A stretch of DNA of 64,000 nucleotides from Psychrobacter maritimus (GCF_904846345.1 NZ_CAJHAJ010000002.1:1-64000), one strand, 5' to 3'. Counted from the stretch's first letter, positions 54,805-63,737 are shown. Numbers and translations are program-made. The notes: generated from the sequence alone by a model not told the origin.

Positions 54805-55797
54805 ATGACTGATGCGACGAATGATAAGACAGCAAAAGTAGAGATTTATGAAAGCGCTGATGGAGAGGCGCAGGTAGACGTTCGCTTCGAGCAAGAGACT
54901 GTCTGGCTCACGCAAGCACAAATGACCGAGTTGTTTGGTCGTGACCAGTCAGTGATTTCGCGTCATATTGCCAATGCTATAAACGATGAAGAAATTGCTG
55001 AAAAAAGCAATATGCAAAAAATGCATATTGCAAATTCTGATCGCCCTGTGACGTTTTATGACTTAGATGTGGTTATCTCAGTGGGTTATCGCATCAAATC
55101 TCCCCAAGGTGTGCAGTTTAGACGCTGGGCAACCCAGCGCCTACGTGAATACTTGGTTCAAGGCTATACACTCAATCAAGAGCGCTTTGATAAAAACTCG
55201 AGCGATCTACAACAAGCGTTAAACTTAATTAGAAAAACCGCGCAAAGTCCCGAGCTGAAAACCGATGAAGGTCGCGGCTTGGTTGAGATTATCAGCCGTT
55301 ATACACAGACATTCTTATGGTTACAGCGCTATGATGAAGGTTTACTTGATAATCCTGCAGGGCAAGATGGTGGTATCTTACCCAGTCCGACTGAGGCAAT
55401 GGCAGCGCTGACGGATTTAAAAGCGCAGCTGATAGCAAGGGGCGAGGCGACTGAACTATTTGCTAAGCCTCGCGGTGATGGTTTGGATAGTGTACTGGGT
55501 AATTTAGAGCAGACGGTGTTTGGCGAGCCTGCATACCCGACTATCGAGAGTAAAGCGGCGCATCTGCTGTACTTTATGGTCAAAAACCATCCTTTTACCG
55601 ATGGCAATAAACGCAGCGGCGCTTTTTTGTTTGTAGATTTTCTGCATCGTAATAATCGACTGCTCAATGATAAAGGTGACATGGTTATTAATAACACAGG
55701 CCTTGCCGCATTAACGTTATTGGTCGCTGAATCTGACCCCAACCAAAAAGAAACCTTAATTAAATTAATTATGAATATGTTGTCGTTAGAATCTTGA
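54805..55797 (+). CDS. RhuM-Fic fusion protein (virulence RhuM/Fic/DOC family)
   Basis: A 330-residue two-domain protein. The N-terminal ~110 residues match the RhuM family (VWLTQAQMTELFGRDQSVIS, TFYDLDVVISVGYRIKS, RRWATQRLREYL), a DNA-binding-like module found in islands and phages. The C-terminal part is a Fic/DOC domain with the catalytic motif HPFTDGNKRSG at about residue 262 complete, including His and the anion-binding loop. Fic domains usually transfer AMP or phosphate to target proteins. I see no adjacent small antitoxin gene and no clear inhibitory (S/T)xxxE(G/N) motif. AAGGA 8 nt before the ATG supports the start. It stands in an accessory stretch. Confidence 0.88.
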   Translation: MTDATNDKTAKVEIYESADGEAQVDVRFEQETVWLTQAQMTELFGRDQSVISRHIANAINDEEIAEKSNMQKMHIANSDRPVTFYDLDVVISVGYRIKSPQGVQFRRWATQRLREYLVQGYTLNQERFDKNSSDLQQALNLIRKTAQSPELKTDEGRGLVEIISRYTQTFLWLQRYDEGLLDNPAGQDGGILPSPTEAMAALTDLKAQLIARGEATELFAKPRGDGLDSVLGNLEQTVFGEPAYPTIESKAAHLLYFMVKNHPFTDGNKRSGAFLFVDFLHRNNRLLNDKGDMVINNTGLAALTLLVAESDPNQKETLIKLIMNMLSLES

Positions 55798-55893
55798 TAA
55801 ATAGGCTTATTGTCAGCATCACTTAACCCCTTAAAACACATAACGCCAATAATAAAAAGTACAGTCTAAAGACGAAATTAAAGGAAATTCAAT

Positions 55894-56637
55894 ATGTTTA
55901 GCATGATAAAAGACTGGCGCGAGCAGCGTATCTTGGACAACAGCGAGTTTACCCATGCTGACTGGCTGCAAGCTGCCAAGCGTATTGTGATACTTGAGAG
56001 GCTAAACGAGGATGAGCTAACACGCTTGTTTGAGCTGGCGACGTTGTTTTTGGCGGATAAGTCAATTACTGGCGCGCAGGGTTTTGAGATTACCGATGCG
56101 GTCAAGCAATCTATCGCCTTACAAGCTTGCCTGCCTATCTTAAACCTAAGCCTTGAGTGGTACGCTGGCTGGTCGGCCATTATTATTTATCCGGGTTCTT
56201 ACAAAAGCGAAACCACCACCGTGGATGAGTTGGGGGTTGTCCATGAGGGCAGTCAGCACCGTAGCGGCGAAGCGTGGCTGCGCGGTCCTGTTATTCTGTC
56301 ATGGAAGGATGCTAAACACTCAGGCGAGCGCGATGGTCACAATGTTGTCATTCATGAGTTTGTGCATAAACTTGATATGCTAAATGGTCGTGCTAATGGC
56401 TTTCCGCCGCTGCAACCGGATATGGATCCTGCGCGCTGGACTGAAATTATGACGCGAGATTTTGAGGATTTTCAAAGCCATCATAAATCAGGTCTCGACC
56501 GTTATGGCGCGACCAATCCTGCGGAGTTTTTTGCGGTGCTCAGCGAAGTGTTCTTTGAAACGCCGCAAAAGCTGGTCGACGCTTACCCTGATATTTACGA
56601 GATAATGGTGAAATTTTTTCGCCAAACGCCGCTATGA
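55894..56637 (+). CDS. mtfA: MtfA-like zinc-dependent peptidase (M90)
   Basis: A 247-residue member of the M90 family (E. coli MtfA, 265 residues). The zinc motif is VIHEFVHKLDMLNG (HExxH, about residues 149-153), with a later Glu in NPAEFFAVLSEVFFE as third ligand. Family segments are LFLADKSITGAQGFEITDAV, LEWYAGWSAIIIYPG and GEAWLRGPVILSWKDAK. In E. coli MtfA binds the repressor Mlc and has aminopeptidase activity. AAGGA 8 nt before the ATG supports the start. It is 97 bp downstream of the Fic gene; no functional link is known. Confidence 0.92.
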   Translation: MFSMIKDWREQRILDNSEFTHADWLQAAKRIVILERLNEDELTRLFELATLFLADKSITGAQGFEITDAVKQSIALQACLPILNLSLEWYAGWSAIIIYPGSYKSETTTVDELGVVHEGSQHRSGEAWLRGPVILSWKDAKHSGERDGHNVVIHEFVHKLDMLNGRANGFPPLQPDMDPARWTEIMTRDFEDFQSHHKSGLDRYGATNPAEFFAVLSEVFFETPQKLVDAYPDIYEIMVKFFRQTPL

Positions 56638-56688
56638 ATGAAAGGTGTCTTGGTAAAAGAGATTAGAAAAAACCATACTTACGAGAAT

Positions 56689-57114
56689 ATGAATTTCATG
56701 AAAAAATTGCTAATTTTAATTTATGCTTTGCTGATAACGCATCCGGCCTATGCTATCAATACTCCCTCACAATATCCTAAAGAGCTGCAAGAATTAGGAG
56801 TATATATAGATTCAACCCTCGATAAAGTCCAAAATATATCTGATAATGAAGAGTTTTGTTCAATTCAGTCAGCTTTTGCTTTCAATATTATGCAGATGAG
56901 ACAAAAAGGGGTTGATTATAGTGACATTTATCATTTAATGAATATAAACAACAAAGCAGATTTAACTACAAAAGGTATGGATAAACTAGATAGTTATAAG
57001 GGCGTTTTTGAGGAAGCGTATGATTATCCAGTATATGAAAGCAAAGAGGATAAGGGTACTGCTACTACCTTCTATATGACCTATAAAAATCATCAATGTT
57101 TACTCAGTTTATAA
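56689..57114 (+). CDS. Small exported protein of unknown function
   Basis: A 141-residue protein with a clear signal peptide (KKLLILIYALLITHPAYA). The mature part has two cysteines (EEFCSIQ and NHQCLLSL), one near each end, and a central helix-like part AFNIMQMRQKGVDYSDIYHL. The open frame begins at 56638, directly at the mtfA stop, but the signal peptide indicates the ATG at 56689 or 56698. Base composition is more AT-rich than in its neighbours, suggesting recent arrival or an ORFan. I do not recognise the family. Confidence 0.6.
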   Translation: MNFMKKLLILIYALLITHPAYAINTPSQYPKELQELGVYIDSTLDKVQNISDNEEFCSIQSAFAFNIMQMRQKGVDYSDIYHLMNINNKADLTTKGMDKLDSYKGVFEEAYDYPVYESKEDKGTATTFYMTYKNHQCLLSL

Positions 57115-57177
57115 GTGTTTTTACGGATTTTTCAGTCGCTAATTTCTTAATTATCCGTTTAATAGCTTAAAAAAACC

Positions 57178-57220
57178 ATAAAAAGGGCAGTGTATTGATT
57201 TAATAACACTGCCCTTTATT
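57178..57220. terminator. Bidirectional terminator
   Basis: A 12-bp perfect stem AAAGGGCAGTGT (57182-57193) pairs with ACACTGCCCTTT (57206-57217), with A-rich and T-rich flanks. It lies between the convergent small exported gene and the lipoprotein gene. Confidence 0.82.
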
Positions 57221-57264
57221 GATTTTTATGACTGTAAGCATTTGTTTTTACAGGTAAAGGTTAT

Positions 57265-57939
57265 TTAAACCGTCCATTGTTCATTGACGATAGCGACCAG
57301 ATAACGTTTGCCTTGGTACTCTTCAAACACTAAGCGTAGGATACGCCAGTCCATACCAGAGTATTGCTCTGAGCCTTTATGATAAAACTCAACAAACTCC
57401 GAATTGGGGTAAATCTCTTTTAAGTTATTGATCATACTGCCGTTATGCTTAAACTCATTAACGCTGATACTGGCATTGTTATATTTCTCACCAGCGACCC
57501 ACGTATCTAAGTATTCTGGTAGCGGAATCACCAATGTGTCGCCAGAGCCATCTAAATCACCCCAAGTAAAACGGATTTTGGCTTGTTGTAAGTATTGGGC
57601 GAATTGTTCACGGCTAAAGACTTTATCGGTCTCAGGGCGCACGTAGGCATACATTGAAAAACGCACGCCGCGCGTCGGATGGATATCATTGGTGATGCGC
57701 GCAAAGTCGTCATTCGCTAGGGCACGCTGAATACGCAAAGCTTGCTGTCTAAGTGTTTGCTGGCTGGCATCAGAAACGATAGGCGCTGAGGTATTACCAT
57801 TTTGCTGATTGGGTATTTTGACATTGGATTCAGCAGAAGATGAGCAGCCAGTCGCAACAAGTAGGGAGACAAAGCATGCAGCAGTCGTTAATTTATAAAA
57901 ACCTGACTGAAAAATATTAAAACGAGATGACGGCATCAT
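57265..57939 (-). CDS. Predicted lipoprotein of unknown function
   Basis: A 224-residue protein with lipobox VATGC (Cys at about residue 32), then a polar linker. A globular domain follows, starting LRIQRALANDDFARITNDIHPTRGV-RFSMYAYVRPETDKVF and ending with FYHKGSEQYSGMDWRILRLV and VAIVNEQWTV. The segment HPTRGVRFSMYAYV recurs, as far as I recall, in uncharacterised lipoproteins of several phyla; I cannot name a domain. AGGA 7 nt before the ATG at 57939 supports the start. It is monocistronic. Confidence 0.75.
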   Translation of the reverse strand: MMPSSRFNIFQSGFYKLTTAACFVSLLVATGCSSSAESNVKIPNQQNGNTSAPIVSDASQQTLRQQALRIQRALANDDFARITNDIHPTRGVRFSMYAYVRPETDKVFSREQFAQYLQQAKIRFTWGDLDGSGDTLVIPLPEYLDTWVAGEKYNNASISVNEFKHNGSMINNLKEIYPNSEFVEFYHKGSEQYSGMDWRILRLVFEEYQGKRYLVAIVNEQWTV

Positions 57940-58187
57940 AAGAATATCCTTATCGTAGCTTATTAAAATTATAATAGCGGCATTGGACCTGAGACCTAAA
58001 TAAGTACTGAGTTAAATGAGGTTTTACTCATCAATAGTACTCATAACTGCTCAAAGTTAATAATGGTGCTGTGTAAACAAGGTTTTTGTCCGATAAACCT
58101 TACCAACACAATTGTGCAGTAAAGTGGTAGTTTATATGTGTTTTAATGAATATACTACTAAATATGTGATAGCAGATGGAGGACGCC

Positions 58188-58661
58188 ATGCAGAAGACAC
58201 TATTTTCTATAATGATGCTATTCCTAGGGTTTTCTGCTATTTCTGCGACCGCCAATCTAACAGAGGCCTTGCAGACGGCTTTCGCCATGAAAGTCACGAC
58301 CATCGCTGATATGTACCAGCAAGATGTGAATAATCAGGGTCAAGATTATCCGGTGGTATTACAACAATATGGCAACCAAGAGCTACAGGCGGCCATGCGG
58401 CTTGAGCAAGACTACTTTGCTAGAGAGCAAACCTCATGTCATATTGGTTATGACGTGCTGTGGAGCTCCCAAGATCCTGACTATGGGCAAGAGAAAAAGT
58501 TTTCAGTGACCACGCAAGGATTGGTTCAAGTCAGCTTGGCGCAAGGCAATGATGTGTATTATGAATTGTCCTGTGATGATTCTACCTGCCAAGTGGCAGA
58601 CGTTATCTTAGATGAGGACGGTTCATCTTTACGAGAGCATTTGCAAAACGCTTGTCGTTAA
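58188..58661 (+). CDS. Small exported protein of unknown function
   Basis: A 157-residue protein with a signal peptide (KTLFSIMMLFLGFSAISATA). The mature part has four Cys (TSCHIG, LSCDDSTCQ and the penultimate Cys), probably two disulfides, and a region DPDYGQEKKFSVTTQGLVQV suggesting beta structure. The frame opens at 58176, but GGAGG 5 nt before the ATG at 58188 marks the start. The family is not recognised. It stands alone between a lipoprotein gene and a long empty region. Confidence 0.7.
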   Translation: MQKTLFSIMMLFLGFSAISATANLTEALQTAFAMKVTTIADMYQQDVNNQGQDYPVVLQQYGNQELQAAMRLEQDYFAREQTSCHIGYDVLWSSQDPDYGQEKKFSVTTQGLVQVSLAQGNDVYYELSCDDSTCQVADVILDEDGSSLREHLQNACR

Positions 58662-59041
58662 CTGAAATCTGAAATATTGATTGTGTGCCGAGACTGATAT
58701 TAATTTTAAATGCCGATAAAAATATTTTTGAATAAGTACAAATATAAATCAATGGAAGTATTCGAAAATCGCAGTGTCTAAAATGCAGTGTCTAAAATAT
58801 TATTTGCTTTACCCTTAAGACCGTTGGTTTGTTTTCGCATAATGTATATTATGTTAAATAGACTGTTTTAACGTTAATGATAGCAAGGGTTTTAGATTAT
58901 TTTATTGCGTTATTAATACCCAGCTGAAATCTAGATAACTTATTTATCTGATTTATAAACCAACCCCTTCCATCAATCATTTATCATCTCAATCAATAAT
59001 ATTAAAAACCCATATCCAAACTAGGCAAAGAGCAACAACTG
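58662..59041. other. Intergenic region with a 14-bp tandem duplication
   Basis: 380 bp, very AT-rich, no credible gene. GCAGTGTCTAAAAT occurs twice in tandem at 58772-58785 and 58786-58799. Confidence 0.5.
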
Positions 59042-59257
59042 CTACCTTCTTAAACGCTCAATGAGCCAGCCTGCTAGTGGGAATGACACCATCTGCGTCA
59101 ACGGCACGAGTATTATGGTTTCAATCAATACCACCACTGGCAGACTTAAACCATGAGTCGCAGGCTTTAATAACGTTAATACGATTAAGAGCGTCGGATA
59201 AAGTCCGACATATCCTACTAATATGCGTATCAGTCTGTCTTTCAAACTTTTATTCAT
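59042..59257 (-). CDS. DUF2798 family small membrane protein
   Basis: A 71-residue protein with two transmembrane segments (VGYVGLYPTLLIVLTLL and LPVVVLIETIILVPLTQMV) and a basic C-terminal end GWLIERLRR. This is the layout of DUF2798, a family of unknown function. The frame also has a TTG at 59269, but the ATG at 59257 with GGTAGA upstream is more likely. It lies 135 bp after the end of the reductase region and is not coupled to it. Confidence 0.7.
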   Translation of the reverse strand: MNKSLKDRLIRILVGYVGLYPTLLIVLTLLKPATHGLSLPVVVLIETIILVPLTQMVSFPLAGWLIERLRR

Positions 59258-59404
59258 TGCGTCTACCAACTGATAAATACTGACAAATAGAATATCTTTA
59301 AAATTATATGCATTTTTGCAGCGTCATCGCACTGCTTATACCCATCGCTTGCTGCGGTGAAAACAAGGCCGTGATCGACCTTGTTTTATGCACTACTTTT
59401 TTGA

Positions 59405-60562
59405 CTATTCTTGATAGCGAGGATAATCACTATAGCCAATGGCAGTGCCACCATACATCGTGGCAGGATCTGCCTCATTGAGTGGCCAATGATTGGCTAT
59501 GCGTTCAGGTAAATCGGGATTAGCAATAAAAGGACGACCAAAAGCAAATAAATCCCCATAACCTTTAGATAATATATCGACCGACTTCTGCACAGTATAC
59601 TTGCCCGCATAAATAATACGCCCTGAAAACTCAGCTCTGACGGCTTGGTAAAAAGGCTCTGGCAAATCAGGCGCATTATCCCAATCAGCCTCTGCAATAG
59701 ATAAGTAAGCAATACCCGCCTGTTCAAGCACCTTAATCGCTTCAATATAGGTATGATGAGGATCTGCTTCTACTAAGCCTAGATACACACGAGTCTCATC
59801 CGTGCTGGCAAATAAAGGCGCAAAACGTACGCCTAAACGATCAGCACCAACCACCTCACTGACGGCAGCGACCACTTCTTTTAAAAAACGCAGACGATTG
59901 GTCAACGAACCACCATATTGATCATCACGTGTATTGCTATGCTCAGAGATAAACTGATTTACCAAATAGCCATTGGCACAGTGTAGCTCTACCCCATCAA
60001 AACCTGCTTCTAGTGCGTTGCGCGCGGCTTGTGCATACATAGCGACCAATTCACCAACTTCTTCTGTGCTCAGTGCCCGTGGCTCACTTGGGTCGGCTAA
60101 AGCACCCTCGCCTGGACCTGTCTCAATAAATACTTTGACGTTAGTGGCAGTAATGGCAGATGGAGCGATAGGCTGCGCTTGATTGGGTTGTAAGCTGGTG
60201 TGAGACACGCGGCCAACGTGCCAAAGCTGCGCAAAAATAATACTGCCTTTAGCGTGTACTGCCTGCGTGACTTTTTTCCAGCCTTCAATTTGCGCTGGTG
60301 AATGAATACCCGGCGTCCATGCATAACCTTGGCCTCGTGGCTCAATCTGTGTACCTTCAGTTACCATAAAACCTGCTGAGGCGCGCTGTGCATAATAGCT
60401 TGCCATTAAATCATTAGGGATATTGTCAGGTTGCGTGCTACGAGAGCGCGTCAAAGGCGGCATCACGATACGGTTTTTAAGGGTATAAGGTCCAAGTTGT
60501 ACAGATGAAAATAACGCACTGGTATTTTTCATTTTTGGCACATTTAGCATAGCTTGTTTCAT
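59405..60562 (-). CDS. nemA: Alkene reductase, old yellow enzyme family (NemA-like)
   Basis: A 385-residue FMN-dependent TIM-barrel enzyme reducing activated C=C bonds, quinones or nitro compounds with NAD(P)H. Markers are LKNRIVMPPLTRSRS, YYAQRASAGFMVTEGTQI, IFAQLWHVGRVSH, FDGVELHCANGYLVNQF with the His/Asn substrate pair, HSNTRDDQYGGSLTNRLRF, YAGKYTVQKSVDIL and DLFAFGRPFIANPDLPER. GAGAG just before the ATG at 60562 supports the start. It is divergent from a LysR gene, the usual arrangement for an inducible reductase. Confidence 0.9.
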   Translation of the reverse strand: MKQAMLNVPKMKNTSALFSSVQLGPYTLKNRIVMPPLTRSRSTQPDNIPNDLMASYYAQRASAGFMVTEGTQIEPRGQGYAWTPGIHSPAQIEGWKKVTQAVHAKGSIIFAQLWHVGRVSHTSLQPNQAQPIAPSAITATNVKVFIETGPGEGALADPSEPRALSTEEVGELVAMYAQAARNALEAGFDGVELHCANGYLVNQFISEHSNTRDDQYGGSLTNRLRFLKEVVAAVSEVVGADRLGVRFAPLFASTDETRVYLGLVEADPHHTYIEAIKVLEQAGIAYLSIAEADWDNAPDLPEPFYQAVRAEFSGRIIYAGKYTVQKSVDILSKGYGDLFAFGRPFIANPDLPERIANHWPLNEADPATMYGGTAIGYSDYPRYQE

Positions 60563-60670
60563 AACACTCTCTTTTAAAGCAAACGGATAGGCGTATTTTT
60601 TGAGCCACTGAATCTATTTTTAGGTTTAATGGGCTGCTTAAGTAATGTTGGTTAGCATAGAGTTTTATAG

Positions 60671-60706
60671 GTACAATTAGAAACAAGCCTTTCTTGTTTA
60701 GGGTAC
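60671..60706. promoter_or_regulatory. Candidate LysR operator between nemA and lysR
   Basis: An inverted repeat AAACAAG (60681-60687) with CTTGTTT (60693-60699), 5-nt centre, is flanked by GTAC on each side (60671-60674 and 60703-60706). The T-N11-A-like dyad in the divergent region fits a LysR-type site. Confidence 0.55.
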
Positions 60707-60726
60707 AACTATTAATGGTAAGTGTT

Positions 60727-61611
60727 ATGAATGGTATGAATCGGCTAGATATCAAGCAGCTTAGAGTATTGCAGGCACTACTTGATCTAAAAAATCTCTC
60801 GCAAGTTGCGCGCAAAATGGGACTGACGCAACAAGCGATTAGTGAGCAGTTGCGTAAGCTACGGGATTTGTTTGATGATCGTTTGTTTATTCGTCAAGGC
60901 AATAGCATGGTGGCAACACCAAAAGCACTAGCGATGCGGCAACCGATTGACGAGATATTAAAACAGTTGGAAGTATTGTTAGAGCCAGAAGTGTTTACGC
61001 CGCAAACCTACAAAGGCGTCTTTACGATTAGTGCAACCGACTATGCGACGCAGGCATTATTGCCGCAGTTGTTTAGTATCACACGCCGTGAAGCGCCTCA
61101 TTTAAAGCTGATAGTGAGAGATTTTGCCTCAGACAATATCAATCAGCTTATTGCGGCAGGTGAACTTGATTTGCTGATTACTTTTCCAGAGTTTATCCCT
61201 GATAATTTATCGTATGTGACGCTATTTGAAGAACAGCATTTATGTGTGACGGGTTATAAAAACACCTTTGCAACAGAGATATTCACACTGGCGCAAGTTG
61301 CCGCACACCCGCAGCTGGTGGTATCGCCTTCGCGGGCCAATTTGCGCGGATCGCATGATCAATGGTTTGCAGAAAAAGGGCTTAAACGCCATATTGTGAT
61401 GTCAGTTCCTAGCTTTTCAGCCGTGCCAGATATCCTACACACCACCGACATGATAGCCTTTTACCCTGCGCGACTATTACCAAATAATAAAGTCAAAGAG
61501 ATTGAAATCGAAGCATTGCCGCCTACCTTTAAGGTAATCGCAGCATGGCATCCACGTACCAGTGACAGTGGTATACATCGCTGGTTAATTGAGCAATTAC
61601 GAAATTTATAG
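60727..61611 (+). CDS. LysR-family transcriptional regulator
   Basis: A ~295-residue LysR protein of the NodD/NahR-like branch. It has LDIKQLRVLQALLDLKNLSQ and ARKMGLTQQAISEQLRKLRD, then DDRLFIRQGNSMVATPKA in the winged helix. The effector domain has the typical FTISATDYATQALLPQL start. The frame opens at a TTG at 60694; ATGs at 60715, 60727 and 60736 are possible and I favour 60727 (GGTAAG upstream). It is divergent from the alkene reductase, which it probably controls. Confidence 0.88.
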   Translation: MNGMNRLDIKQLRVLQALLDLKNLSQVARKMGLTQQAISEQLRKLRDLFDDRLFIRQGNSMVATPKALAMRQPIDEILKQLEVLLEPEVFTPQTYKGVFTISATDYATQALLPQLFSITRREAPHLKLIVRDFASDNINQLIAAGELDLLITFPEFIPDNLSYVTLFEEQHLCVTGYKNTFATEIFTLAQVAAHPQLVVSPSRANLRGSHDQWFAEKGLKRHIVMSVPSFSAVPDILHTTDMIAFYPARLLPNNKVKEIEIEALPPTFKVIAAWHPRTSDSGIHRWLIEQLRNL

Positions 61612-61700
61612 TTATAGGATTAGCCAATCTTGAACTTGTCTTATTGAGAATTTAGACCAACGCCATATCTTATGCCATATGACTCACGTCTGTTTTAGCC

Positions 61701-61745
61701 AATAATCTGAGATAGGCGTTGAAATTAAGACCGTCTCAGATTATT
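61701..61745. repeat. 12-bp inverted repeat at the gene end
   Basis: AATAATCTGAGA (61701-61712) and TCTCAGATTATT (61734-61745) are exactly complementary, with a 21-nt loop. It overlaps the stop codon of the minus-strand gene and may act as a weak bidirectional terminator, although no T-run follows. Confidence 0.6.
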
Positions 61746-62520
61746 TATCTGCTTTAGTATCATCCCGATACAAGATACTCTTAGCTTCTGCTTTAAAATC
61801 CTGTGGGTTGATTTCTGGCTGAGTCGCAATATCAGGCTTCTGGCTGGCCTGTTTTTCTGAGTCACGGAATAAGGTATTCTGCGCCTCTTGTCTAAAATCA
61901 TGCTCACTAAGCGTTGTTTTAACTTTTATAGCATTTATGGCATTCATAGTATTGATTTGCTCATTACCATTTTGCTTTTCACTTTTTGTCTCATCTCGTG
62001 GTGCAATGAAAGTAGGAATAGAATTAGGGTCGGTTACTAAGTCTGCATTCATTTGCTTAGCAACTGACGCGCTGTTAACTCCTAGTGGTACCTGAGAATT
62101 TTTTGAGAGTAAGTAATTGAAGGCAAATACGGCAAGCAAGAAGACAGCGCAAAAGATAGCCATGACACTGAGAAACTTGGCATGATTAAGCGAGCTACTC
62201 TTTCTAGGTTTCTTTGTAGGTTTAGCTGTGTCAGCACAAAATGGAGAAGTTGATTGGTGAGAGGTGACCGTTTCGTTAGAATGAATGATATCTGAGGATT
62301 GATGGTTCTCTCTCTGCTTATGTAGCTTATGTACCATAGTCACATCAGCTGCAGTATTTTCTAACGATTGTTGCATGGCTTGCTGCTGCATGTAGCGCTC
62401 ATAGGGCCGACGCATACGCTTTCGACCCTCGATATTCAAGATAACATCATCACTGTTAAGGCTATTGCTAGGCAGCTTTGTAGCGATATCAGGATTTATG
62501 TCATTACTTGAGGGGCTCAT
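61741..62520 (-). CDS. Single-pass membrane protein with two DF(R/K)xEA repeats
   Basis: A 259-residue protein. The cytoplasmic N-terminal ~115 residues are polar, with a basic motif KRMRRPYERYMQQQ at about residue 35. One transmembrane helix lies at about 116-138 (VMAIFCAVFLLAVFAFNYLL). The outer part is low-complexity except for two copies of a short motif near the C-terminus, DFRQEAQNTLFRD (about residue 208) and DFKAEAKSILYRD (about residue 241). The neighbouring upstream gene has the same plan with one copy. I do not recognise the family; both are probably paralogues. Confidence 0.75.
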   Translation of the reverse strand: MSPSSNDINPDIATKLPSNSLNSDDVILNIEGRKRMRRPYERYMQQQAMQQSLENTAADVTMVHKLHKQRENHQSSDIIHSNETVTSHQSTSPFCADTAKPTKKPRKSSSLNHAKFLSVMAIFCAVFLLAVFAFNYLLSKNSQVPLGVNSASVAKQMNADLVTDPNSIPTFIAPRDETKSEKQNGNEQINTMNAINAIKVKTTLSEHDFRQEAQNTLFRDSEKQASQKPDIATQPEINPQDFKAEAKSILYRDDTKADK

Positions 62521-62687
62521 AAGTCAGTACCGTATCCATATATGTGATTAGCGGTATATATCCGCGTCTTTATATGATGATACGTAACCTATGATACGAT
62601 GCAACGGTTTTTGGTATGAGCGCTAGGATTAGCGGATAAACGGTATAAAAGCACAGATTTAATGCCTTTTTAGCATATTAAGTCATC

Positions 62688-63737
62688 TTAATCGTTGGTC
62701 TCACGAAATAACGTACTTTGTGACTCTTCTCTAAAATCCTCGTATGTAATAGCTGGCTCAGATGCCGATTCATTTTCTGAATTATTGGTCGTGGCCGCTG
62801 TAGATTGACCATTGGCACCTTGTTTATTCTTGGCAGTGTTTTTATTATCAAGGTCTTTATTGCCAATGCTTGGTACACTGGTTTGAGTATCTACGGTCGA
62901 CTGATTACCAGTATCAGGCGTATTACTTGCTGTAGCTACCTTATTGCCACTGCTGTCATTATTGCTTTTAGGCGTGCCAGCATTAGCAGGTAGCGCCAGC
63001 TCAGTCGATGTGTTGGTTGATAAGAAGCCGGTAAAGATAAGCGTCAATACGACCGCTGCAATCAATAATGAGCCAACTACCATCCCGATGATAAGCGGTT
63101 TTTTGCTACTTGCCAGCTTCTTATCTTTTGCTGAGATTAATATAGTCGAGCTTTGTGTGGCTATATCGTTGATATCAAGACTTTTAATATCAATACTTTC
63201 ATTTTTCTCATAGCTTTCAGAAATGCGATTTGCATCATCTAAAGGCGCTGTACTAGAAAATGAAGATGTTTCTCTGGCAGTAGGGTTATTAGCCTCGTCT
63301 GCATAGTCGTCATCTGCTTCAGTATTTGATGAGTCATTTATATCAGCTATTGCTGCACGACTTTTACCCAAACTCTCATTTTCATCGGAAAAGTCTAAAT
63401 TAACACCCGTGCTTGAGGCATTCGTTCCCTGTAGACTGCTCTGTTGTTGTAACTCATCTTGCTGGCTAGCAAATAATTCCAGCTCTGCGGCGCTCAAAGG
63501 CTCATATGATGACAGCTTATCGGCATTTTTTAGCGGTTTTAATGGCGCAAGCTTGCTGTCGTTGACATTCGCTTGTTCGCGATTGGTATTATTATCGCTG
63601 CTGTCTACATTTTCGACACGCGTGATAAAGCGCTCATAAATATTGTCTTTACGCGAACGTCTTCGTGGCTTAGCATTAGCAATTTTCGCTAAATTGGCCT
63701 CTAAATCCGCACTTTGGTTGCTTTTTTTATCGCTCAT
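62688..63737 (-). CDS. Single-pass membrane protein with one DFRxES motif
   Basis: A 349-residue protein with the same plan as its neighbour. It has a basic N-terminal motif RRRSRKDNIYERFITR (about residues 25-40), a long acidic, Ser/Asp/Asn-rich cytoplasmic part and a transmembrane helix at about 214-240 (PLIIGMVVGSLLIAAVVLTL). An Asn/Thr-rich, probably disordered outer part ends in DFREESQSTLFRE (about residue 334). It lies 167 bp upstream of the second gene on the same strand. The function is unknown and no catalytic or Cys motif is visible. Confidence 0.75.
   Translation of the reverse strand: MSDKKSNQSADLEANLAKIANAKPRRRSRKDNIYERFITRVENVDSSDNNTNREQANVNDSKLAPLKPLKNADKLSSYEPLSAAELELFASQQDELQQQSSLQGTNASSTGVNLDFSDENESLGKSRAAIADINDSSNTEADDDYADEANNPTARETSSFSSTAPLDDANRISESYEKNESIDIKSLDINDIATQSSTILISAKDKKLASSKKPLIIGMVVGSLLIAAVVLTLIFTGFLSTNTSTELALPANAGTPKSNNDSSGNKVATASNTPDTGNQSTVDTQTSVPSIGNKDLDNKNTAKNKQGANGQSTAATTNNSENESASEPAITYEDFREESQSTLFRETND

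Noticed and set aside
55329..55841. A 170-residue antisense open frame opposite the Fic domain
   Set aside because: It is a shadow of the Fic coding frame. The composition is Ser/Leu/Ala-rich, as expected of antisense frames, and no domain is visible.
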